Of a stretch of DNA of 10,005 nucleotides, positions 1-5,072 are shown in pieces. The DNA comes from an uncultured Steroidobacter sp. GTDB taxonomy: Bacteria > Pseudomonadota > Gammaproteobacteria > Steroidobacterales > Steroidobacteraceae. How positions within the stretch are numbered: the stretch's first letter is position 1; each line of letters begins with the position of its first letter. The DNA lies in assembly GCA_946478975.1 (NCBI GenBank), contig CAMLEO010000269.1, positions 1 to 10,005 on the forward strand. Reading direction: 5' to 3'. The notes beneath the pieces are model-generated. The model made no database searches and was not told the DNA's origin. It saw only the letters and a list, made by a program, of their open reading frames with translations. The position numbers were made by a program, and so were the translations under genes.

Positions 1-427
1 TGCCCGTCTGTGTCGCCTTCACCTTCAAGCTGTCGCGATGAGCGTTGGTCACCAGCGCCACGCGTACATTCTTCTCACGCAACGCTCGCAGGAACGCTTC
101 CGCGCCGGGCAGGAAGCGCACGTGCTCGCGGATCTCGTGCTTCAGCCCCGCGATGTCGATCGACAGCTCGCGCGTCCAGAAATCGGTGCAGTACCAGTCG
201 AGCGTGCCCTGCTTGCCCAACAACATCGCGTGGAGGACCGTGCGCGCCCTCTCGAGCGTTAATCCATGGCGCTCGGCATACCTTTCGGGCAAAAACTCTG
301 CCCAAAAATAATTGTCAAATCGTAGGTCGAGCAGGGTGCCGTCCATATCGAGCAATACGGTGTCGATGGCTTCCCAGGGCGGCAGGACGGACACGGCTTC
401 GGCCGCGGAGATCGGGGAGGTGCTCAA
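1..427 (-). CDS. yrfG: HAD-family GMP/IMP nucleotidase, YrfG type (partial, 3' end outside window)
   Basis: The first 142 residues of a haloacid-dehalogenase-fold phosphatase are present; the C-terminal part lies beyond the left edge. HAD motif I, DMDGT, is at residues 27-31 with the nucleophile Asp27 and general acid Asp29. Motif II threonine is Thr127 in LVTNAH. The segments LLDLRFDNYFW (32-42) and LDWYCTDFW (76-84) closely match E. coli YrfG (LLDLAFDNYFW, LNWYCLDYW), a cytoplasmic enzyme that dephosphorylates GMP and IMP to nucleosides. The catalytic Lys and motif IV acidic residues should lie in the missing part. I place the start at a TTG (427-425), because no ATG is available between it and an in-frame TGA upstream; a GTG at residue 12 is a weaker alternative. 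It is transcribed away from the DUF3301 gene. The family call is secure; the start is less so. Confidence 0.9.
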   Translation of the reverse strand, partial: MSTSPISAAEAVSVLPPWEAIDTVLLDMDGTLLDLRFDNYFWAEFLPERYAERHGLTLERARTVLHAMLLGKQGTLDWYCTDFWTRELSIDIAGLKHEIREHVRFLPGAEAFLRALREKNVRVALVTNAHRDSLKVKATQTG

Positions 428-497
428 GCGTATTCTCGGGCTTCGTCGGGCGATGGCGGCCGTATGATAGGGCCAGACTCACGGGGGATCACGGTCA
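428..497. promoter_or_regulatory. Divergent intergenic region with back-to-back -10-like hexamers
   Basis: This 70-base gap separates two divergent genes and should hold promoters for both. TATGAT at 463-468 on the plus strand matches the sigma-70 -10 consensus at five of six positions, 29 bases before the DUF3301 ATG. One base over, the minus strand reads TATCAT (469-464), also five of six, facing the nucleotidase. Neither has a convincing -35 hexamer at normal spacing; a minus-strand TTGACC (498-493) is 23 bases away, which is too far. A GGGGGA run at 484-488 may act as the ribosome binding site for the plus gene. The promoter calls are inference from sequence alone. Confidence 0.35.
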
Positions 498-1040
498 ATG
501 GAACTAGGTTGGGGCGCTCTGGTACTGCTGCTAGCGGCTGCCGCGGTCGTCTGGTTCTTACAGGACAGCCTGGCAGTCCGTGAACGCGCCAATGCTGCCG
601 CGATGGAGGCATGCAAGCGCTTGAGCCTGCAATTCCTGGACGGCACTGTCGCATTCGCGCGACTGCAGTTCACGCGCGAGCGCGGTCAGCTCGCCCTCCG
701 TCGCACGTACGTGTTTGATTACACCGCCAACAGCATCGAGCGCCGTCAAGGATTCGTCATCCTGCTCGGCCGTCGTATCGAGTCCGTCGGTTACGCACCG
801 GGCGAAGAACAGCGCGCCCAGCGGACCGAACAACCGCCGGTGACCGTTTCCATGTCCACGACGCTGGCAGCGCCGCCGGCCGAGACAGCGTCCAAACCCG
901 TTTCGCCGGCGCCCTCGAATAACAGTGCAGTGGTCCTGGACCTCGCGGAATGGCGCGCGCGACGGCGCGGGACCGAGCAGCAAGCTTCACCACGGCGTGC
1001 CGGCAATTCGGAAGGGAATGGCCAGGATAGTCATCCGTAA
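498..1040 (+). CDS. DUF3301 family single-pass membrane protein
   Basis: This 180-residue protein has one hydrophobic segment at residues 5-21, which is probably an N-terminal membrane anchor, followed by a cytoplasmic domain at about 22-100. That domain contains ACKRLSLQFLDGTVAFARL (38-56) and an RRTYVFDYTANSIERRQGFVILLGRRIESV region, which I recognise as the DUF3301 pattern of gammaproteobacteria. No biochemical function is known to me. Residues 102-180 are a low-complexity tail rich in Ala, Pro, Thr and Ser, interrupted by one ordered-looking segment, VVLDLAEWRARRR (145-157). Family members are, as I recall, nearer 100 residues, so the tail is an addition. The stop lies 36 bases before the DUF465 gene on the same strand. 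Family assignment is fairly sure; role unknown. Confidence 0.8.
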   Translation: MELGWGALVLLLAAAAVVWFLQDSLAVRERANAAAMEACKRLSLQFLDGTVAFARLQFTRERGQLALRRTYVFDYTANSIERRQGFVILLGRRIESVGYAPGEEQRAQRTEQPPVTVSMSTTLAAPPAETASKPVSPAPSNNSAVVLDLAEWRARRRGTEQQASPRRAGNSEGNGQDSHP

Positions 1041-1047
1041 GGCCATC

Positions 1048-1076
1048 AGGAGTCCGATGCGCTAAAGTACGCGCCG
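1048..1076 (+). promoter_or_regulatory. Start region of the DUF465 gene: Shine-Dalgarno, two-codon ORF and TAAAGT box
   Basis: AGGAG (1048-1052) is followed four bases later by ATG CGC TAA (1057-1065), a complete ORF encoding Met-Arg. The TAA overlaps TAAAGT (1063-1068), a plausible -10 element that ends eight bases before the DUF465 ATG at 1077. If that box is used, transcription would start at or next to the ATG, giving a leaderless mRNA. If transcription instead reads through from DUF3301, ribosomes would meet the good Shine-Dalgarno and the mini-ORF first. The sequence elements are visible; either function is inference. No clear -35 box is present. Confidence 0.3.
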
Positions 1077-1301
1077 ATGAGCGAAACGGAAAACAACGTC
1101 GAGACCGCAACATTCCGACGCCTCGAGCGCCTGCGTGAGCTGCGCATCGAGCATCGCGACCTGGACGATGTCATCCACCGGCTGCAAATGGACCTGTATG
1201 TCAATGAAGTGCAACTGCGGCGGCTCAAGAAACGAAAACTGATGCTGAAGGATCAAATCGCCCGCCTCGAAAGCGAATTGATCCCCGACCTCAACGCTTG
1301 A
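1077..1301 (+). CDS. DUF465 (YdcH-like) small coiled-coil protein
   Basis: This 74-residue, highly charged protein is predicted to be almost wholly helical. The segment HRDLDDVIHRL (26-36) followed by LRRLKKRKLMLKDQIARLESEL (48-69) is the characteristic DUF465/YdcH pattern: two helices that form an antiparallel coiled-coil hairpin. Members are small, soluble and widespread in Proteobacteria; no defined function is known to me. The ATG at 1077 is the first usable start after an in-frame TAA at 1038, and no Shine-Dalgarno lies at normal spacing in front of it. The gene ends nine bases before mscS, so the two are probably cotranscribed. High confidence in the family, none in the role. Confidence 0.85.
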   Translation: MSETENNVETATFRRLERLRELRIEHRDLDDVIHRLQMDLYVNEVQLRRLKKRKLMLKDQIARLESELIPDLNA

Positions 1302-1310
1302 TTCCTCATC

Positions 1311-2627
1311 ATGCAGGAACTGCTGCATAACGCGGGCCTGGCTCTGGAGGCCCTGCTCACCCCTGCGTCGCTATTCCAGCTGGCGGCTGTCGCGCTGGCC
1401 ATCCTGTTCGCGTGGTGGTTCGGTCGCCAGGTGCGCAGTACCGAGAAAGGCAAGCTCGCGCTGGTCCAGACCGGCTTTCAGGCGCGCGTCACCGAAGCGC
1501 TGCTGATCACGAGCCCGCATCTCGCGGCCGTGGTGTTGATCGCCGCGTTCGGCGGCGCCTTGCACGCGCTGAAGACCGAGAGCCACCTGGTTGATCTGGC
1601 GATCACGCTCGCCGGCCTGCTGCTGCTGATCCGCCTCGCCGTGTATGTGGTGCGCGTGTCGCTCGGTAATCGCACCAAAGGCTGGGGCAACATCATCACC
1701 TGGAGCATCTGGGGCGTGCTCGCCCTGCACGTGCTCGGCTGGTTCGAGCCGGTGGTGCAGGCGTTCGACAGCGTCGGCATCAACGCCGGCAAAGAGCGCA
1801 TCACGCTGTGGTCGGTGATCAAGATCCTGTTCACCGTCGGCGCTTTCATCCTGGTCGCGGTGTGGATCGCGCGCTGGCTGGAACGCCGGCTGATGTCGAT
1901 GCAGGGCCTGGCGCTGAGCATGCGCATCGGCATCGCCAAGTTCTCGCAGGCGTTCCTGATCAGCCTGTCCATCCTGCTGGGCTTGAATGCCGCGGGCCTG
2001 GATCTCACCACGTTGAATATCTTCACCGGCGCGATCGGCATCGGCCTCGGCTTCGGCCTGCAGGCGATCACTGCGAACTTCGTCAGCGGCTTCGTGCTGC
2101 TGATGGATCGTTCCATCAAGCCCGGCGACGTCATCAGCTTTACCGGCACCATGGGCACGACCACCGAAGGGTTCGGCTGGGTGCAGGAGCTGCGCGGCCG
2201 TTACGTCGTGGTGCGCGATCGAGACGGCGTCGAGACGCTGGTGCCGAATCAGAACTTGATCACCAACCCGGTGATCAACTGGAGCTACACCGATCCGCGC
2301 GTGCGCCTGAAACTGCCGGTGCGCGTGAGTTATCACAGCGATCCGGAGAAGGCGCTCGCAGTGCTGTTGATGGCGGCCGAAGATCAGCCCCGCATCCTGC
2401 GCGATCCCAAGCCGGTGTCGCGGATGATGGGCTTCAACGATTACGGCATCGACCTGGAGCTGCGCTTCTGGATCGCCGACCCGCAGGAAGGCGTGAACAA
2501 CGTGCGCTCCGATGTGAACCGCGCGATCTGGCGGCTGTTTAAAGAGCACGGCATCATCATTCCGGTCGCGCAGCACGAAGTCCGTCTGCAGATGCAGGAC
2601 CGCGGCCCCCTCGCGCACGACGTGTAA
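1311..2627 (+). CDS. MscS-family small-conductance mechanosensitive ion channel
   Basis: This 438-residue inner membrane protein should open a pore under membrane tension and release solutes on hypo-osmotic shock. Hydrophobic segments lie at about 20-38, 68-85, 95-116, 127-148, 168-188 and 212-232. They are followed by the conserved pore helix region TLNIFTGAIGIGLGFGLQAI (234-253) and the family signature continuing to MDRSIKPGD (265-273). The beta domain spans about 266-330, with LVPNQNLITNPVINWS as the usual MscS landmark, and the C-terminal alpha/beta cage domain spans about 335-425. E. coli MscS has 286 residues and three helices; this protein carries several extra N-terminal helices, as in larger MscS paralogues such as YbdG. 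It lies nine bases after the DUF465 gene and five before arfB. No strong ribosome binding site precedes it, which fits translational coupling. Which paralogue group it belongs to cannot be settled by eye. Confidence 0.93.
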   Translation: MQELLHNAGLALEALLTPASLFQLAAVALAILFAWWFGRQVRSTEKGKLALVQTGFQARVTEALLITSPHLAAVVLIAAFGGALHALKTESHLVDLAITLAGLLLLIRLAVYVVRVSLGNRTKGWGNIITWSIWGVLALHVLGWFEPVVQAFDSVGINAGKERITLWSVIKILFTVGAFILVAVWIARWLERRLMSMQGLALSMRIGIAKFSQAFLISLSILLGLNAAGLDLTTLNIFTGAIGIGLGFGLQAITANFVSGFVLLMDRSIKPGDVISFTGTMGTTTEGFGWVQELRGRYVVVRDRDGVETLVPNQNLITNPVINWSYTDPRVRLKLPVRVSYHSDPEKALAVLLMAAEDQPRILRDPKPVSRMMGFNDYGIDLELRFWIADPQEGVNNVRSDVNRAIWRLFKEHGIIIPVAQHEVRLQMQDRGPLAHDV

Positions 2628-2632
2628 CGCTC

Positions 2633-3055
2633 ATGAGCGACAGCGCCACCCTGCCCGCCGGCATCCCCGACGAGGCCATCGAGCTACGTTTCATTCGCTC
2701 CGGCGGTCCGGGCGGCCAGAACGTCAACAAGGTCGCAAGCGCCGTCCAGCTCCGCTGCGACCTCAAACTCTGGCCGTCGTTGCCCGAGCGCGTTCGCGAC
2801 CGCCTGCGCACCCTCGCCGGCCGCCGCCTGACCGCCGACGACGTGATCGTCATCAGCGCCCAGCGCTTCCGCACTCAAGAGCACAACAAGCGCGACGCCT
2901 TCGAACGTCTCGAAGAAATGGTCAGGCAGGCGCGCATCGAACCTCGCATCCGCAAGGCCACCAAGCCCACCCGGGCATCAAAGGAACGCCGCCTGCAAGG
3001 AAAGCAGCAGCGCAGCGACATCAAGAAGGCGCGAAAGGTTACGAACGACTGGTGA
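2633..3055 (+). CDS. arfB: Peptidyl-tRNA hydrolase ArfB (YaeJ), ribosome rescue factor
   Basis: ArfB enters the A site of ribosomes stalled on truncated mRNA and hydrolyses the peptidyl-tRNA ester without a stop codon. The protein has 140 residues, the same length as E. coli ArfB. The GGQ catalytic motif is at 27-29 within IRSGGPGGQNVNK; in E. coli it is at 26-28. The C-terminal tail (about 107-136) is very basic and includes KPTRASKERRL, nearly identical to the E. coli tail that lodges in the empty mRNA entry channel. The short length and this tail distinguish it from the release factors RF1 and RF2. It starts five bases after the mscS stop and is probably expressed with it. It is followed by a 33-base gap and a convergent gene. 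Confidence 0.95.
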   Translation: MSDSATLPAGIPDEAIELRFIRSGGPGGQNVNKVASAVQLRCDLKLWPSLPERVRDRLRTLAGRRLTADDVIVISAQRFRTQEHNKRDAFERLEEMVRQARIEPRIRKATKPTRASKERRLQGKQQRSDIKKARKVTNDW

Positions 3056-3088
3056 CCGCACCTGGAGCGCAGCTTCAGACCCAGCGAA

Positions 3089-3418
3089 TCACAGCCCGCG
3101 AAAGAACGGCCCGGCCTTCGCTTCCAGGAGCTTTACCAGCAGCGGGTCCATGAATTCGAACTCGTCCGGGATATCGAGGCAGATGATGCGCTTGTCCCGA
3201 AGATGAGCTGAGAATTTCCGGGTGAGCTTGTTTCGATGGGCCTTCTCCATCACGAAGATCACATCGCACCAGTCGAGCAGCTCCGCACACACCGGCGTGT
3301 CGGCTTCAGGATTCAGCCCCGCGGAGGCGACTTCGAAGCCCGGGCGGTTGGAAAACACCTGCTCCGCGGTCGGGCTGCGCAGTCGGTTTTGACTGCAGAT
3401 GAAAAGCACGCGCTTCAT
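3089..3418 (-). CDS. Low-molecular-weight tyrosine phosphatase-like protein (COG4551 type)
   Basis: This 109-residue protein begins MKRVLFICSQNRLRSPTAE, which contains the CX5R phosphatase loop: nucleophile Cys9, Arg15 and then Ser16. VFSNRPGFEVASAGL (21-35) and CDVIFVMEKAHRNKL (51-65) are the usual landmarks of this fold. LDIPDEFEFMDP (81-92) contains Asp residues that could act as general acid, though the classical DPY loop of larger family members is absent. At 109 residues it is shorter than typical LMW-PTPs (about 150), which fits the small predicted-phosphatase group. The substrate is unknown; the protein should be cytoplasmic. It is divergent from the DUF1761 gene and convergent with arfB. 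The family is clear, but phosphatase activity is inferred from the motif only. Confidence 0.88.
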   Translation of the reverse strand: MKRVLFICSQNRLRSPTAEQVFSNRPGFEVASAGLNPEADTPVCAELLDWCDVIFVMEKAHRNKLTRKFSAHLRDKRIICLDIPDEFEFMDPLLVKLLEAKAGPFFRGL

Positions 3419-3480
3419 ACGAATGGACTAGTATCGCAAACGGCGCGAAAAAACATCCCACCAGCAGAATGGGGCCGCAA
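3419..3480. promoter_or_regulatory. Divergent intergenic region between the phosphatase-like and DUF1761 genes
   Basis: These 62 bases must carry the control sites for both divergent genes. On the minus strand GATACT (3435-3430) is a weak -10-like match 11 bases before the phosphatase ATG. On the plus strand TAGTAT (3429-3434) matches four of six positions of the -10 consensus. An A6 tract lies near 3449-3454. GGGG at 3471-3474 is a suitably placed ribosome binding site for an ATG at 3481. Promoter assignments are tentative. Confidence 0.3.
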
Positions 3481-3879
3481 ATGTCGCAGATCAATATCGC
3501 CGCCGTGATGGTCGCCGCGGTGTCGAGTTTTCTCGTGGGTGGGTTGTGGTATTCACCGGCGCTGTTTGGGAAGGTTTGGAACCGGGAGAACGGTTCAGAC
3601 CCCAAAGCGGGCGAAGGCAGTCATCCGGCGAAAGTGTTCGGCGTCAGCTTTGTTTTCTCGCTCATCGCCGCCTCCGCGTTCTCGATCTGGCTCGGCCCAG
3701 CGCCCGCGCTCACTGATGCGATCGAGCACGGCCTGCTCGCAGGCTTTGGCATGGTCGCGGCGAGCTTCGGCATCAACTATCAATTCGCCAATCGCAGCAC
3801 CACGCTGTGGCTGATCGACGGCGGCTATCACACCGTCCAGTTTCTATTGTTCGGCGTCATTCTCGGGCTGTGGCATTAG
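3481..3879 (+). CDS. DUF1761 family small membrane protein
   Basis: This 132-residue integral membrane protein has four hydrophobic segments at about residues 4-23, 48-67, 80-101 and 110-130. The opening, with VGGLWYSPALFGKVWNRE at 18-35, and the closing LIDGGYHTVQFLLFGVILGLW are the familiar DUF1761 landmarks. The function of the family is not known to me. I chose the ATG at 3481 over one at 3469: GGGG ends six bases before 3481, and family members usually begin a few residues before the first helix. The earlier ATG would add only MGPQ. The stop codon overlaps the stop of pldA on the other strand by four bases. Confidence 0.82.
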   Translation: MSQINIAAVMVAAVSSFLVGGLWYSPALFGKVWNRENGSDPKAGEGSHPAKVFGVSFVFSLIAASAFSIWLGPAPALTDAIEHGLLAGFGMVAASFGINYQFANRSTTLWLIDGGYHTVQFLLFGVILGLWH

Positions 3880-5072
3880 AGCGCAACTGCAATCCCCAGG
3901 CGCCATTGCGCATCCAGCTTGCGGTTGTAGTCGAGCAGGCTTTCGCCGTAGCCGGCGAAATATTGCAGGGTGAGCCAGCCGGTGAGGTCGCCGCCGCTCA
4001 GTTTGGAGAGCGGGTAGGAAACATTGGCTTCGACGCTGCCGTAATCGCTGCGTTCGCCTTTGCGGAGCGTGGTCCAGAAGTCGAGGCCGCCTTTGGCGCC
4101 GAAGCCGAAGATCCAATCGACGTAGCCGCGATAGTCTTTCAGGTCGGGGTTCTCATCGTCAGCAATGTAGTTGTGAATCAGCGGCGCGGCGAAAAAGCGC
4201 AGGCCTGCAGGATCGCCGAGCGTGATCGCGGGCCGCACGTAGAGCATGTTGAAGCTGCGCGAATCTTCCTCTTTCTTGCCGTTGGATTCGTGACCGAAAC
4301 CGCTCTCCACGCCCACGCGCAAGCGACCGTCGAAGAAACGCGCGAGGTCGTAGTTCGCATAGAACAGTCGCGGCCGGAAGCTCGAATCTCGGAATGGCTT
4401 CGACAAATCGCCCAGGTCCCACAGCGACGTTTGCGAATACGAAAGATATAGATCGTCGATCCACGGCAGCCGACGCGCGAGCGGGCCGCTGCCGTCGAAC
4501 AGCTGATAGCGCAGGCTGATCTGGAACTTGGCATTCAACCCGCCGTCGCCGCCGACGATGAAATAAACCGGCTCGTACACCGACACCGCCAGCGGCGGCG
4601 GTTTATCGACCAGCGCCGTCGTGTACGACTCATTGTTTGCCGGCGCCGCCTCGGTTTTAGCCAGCTCTCCGGCATGGATCGTATCGCTGCCCGGCGCGGG
4701 CTGGAGGATTTGCAGAGCCACTGAATTCGAAGCGAGCCCCGTCGGCACCAGCGTCGCCACGCCCTGCGCGCCTTGCGGCAACGATCCTTTCAATTTCACA
4801 CGCGCAAATCCGCCTGGCGCCACAGTCAGCGCGCCGCTGCGCTCCGGCGTGAGCTCGATGATCGAAATTGCCGCCGGCGTCTCGAAGCGCACATGAAGCG
4901 GCGCCGGCAAATCGATCGTCAGCGGACTGGACTCGCTGTTGGTGATCGTGAGATCGAGCTGGAACGGCCTGCCCGAAACAACCTGCGCGTCGGGCGTCGA
5001 CAGAGTGATGTCCGCGTGCGCACCCAGGCTCGCGAGCGACAGCATCGCGAGCAACCATTTGCGAATGTTCAT
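3876..5072 (-). CDS. pldA: Outer membrane phospholipase A (OMPLA) with N-terminal beta-rich extension
   Basis: OMPLA is a calcium-dependent outer membrane beta-barrel that hydrolyses acyl esters of phospholipids reaching the outer leaflet. The catalytic triad reads His261, Ser263 and Asn275 in HESNGKKEEDSRSFN; the spacing (2 and 12) equals E. coli His142, Ser144 and Asn156. Ser271 matches the calcium-site Ser152. YSQTSLWDL (212-220) and FRPRLFYANYD (232-242) are further family landmarks. A signal peptide covers about 1-20, with likely cleavage after AHA. Residues 21-125 are not barrel: they resemble an immunoglobulin-like beta-sandwich, followed by a Pro/Ala-rich linker (about 126-160). The total of 398 residues compares with 289 for the E. 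coli precursor. The last residue is Leu rather than the usual aromatic residue. The start overlaps the plsB stop (ATGA), and an AGGTGA Shine-Dalgarno (5085-5080) sits seven bases upstream. The family call is certain; the role of the extension is unknown. Confidence 0.93.
   Translation of the reverse strand: MNIRKWLLAMLSLASLGAHADITLSTPDAQVVSGRPFQLDLTITNSESSPLTIDLPAPLHVRFETPAAISIIELTPERSGALTVAPGGFARVKLKGSLPQGAQGVATLVPTGLASNSVALQILQPAPGSDTIHAGELAKTEAAPANNESYTTALVDKPPPLAVSVYEPVYFIVGGDGGLNAKFQISLRYQLFDGSGPLARRLPWIDDLYLSYSQTSLWDLGDLSKPFRDSSFRPRLFYANYDLARFFDGRLRVGVESGFGHESNGKKEEDSRSFNMLYVRPAITLGDPAGLRFFAAPLIHNYIADDENPDLKDYRGYVDWIFGFGAKGGLDFWTTLRKGERSDYGSVEANVSYPLSKLSGGDLTGWLTLQYFAGYGESLLDYNRKLDAQWRLGIAVAL

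Noticed and set aside
1371..2618. 415-codon open frame antisense to mscS
   Set aside because: It mirrors the codon positions of a GC-rich gene and its translation is a His/Gln/Asp/Arg-rich string with no domain; the plus-strand MscS signature is unambiguous.
3062..3078. Possible bidirectional terminator hairpin between arfB and the phosphatase-like gene
   Set aside because: The arms (CTGGAG/CTTCAG) are only six bases with a mismatch and there is no U-tract on either strand.
3807..4451. Open frame on plus strand opposite pldA (214 codons)
   Set aside because: It lies opposite well-supported pldA coding sequence, including the catalytic region, and begins inside the DUF1761 gene; no recognisable motif.
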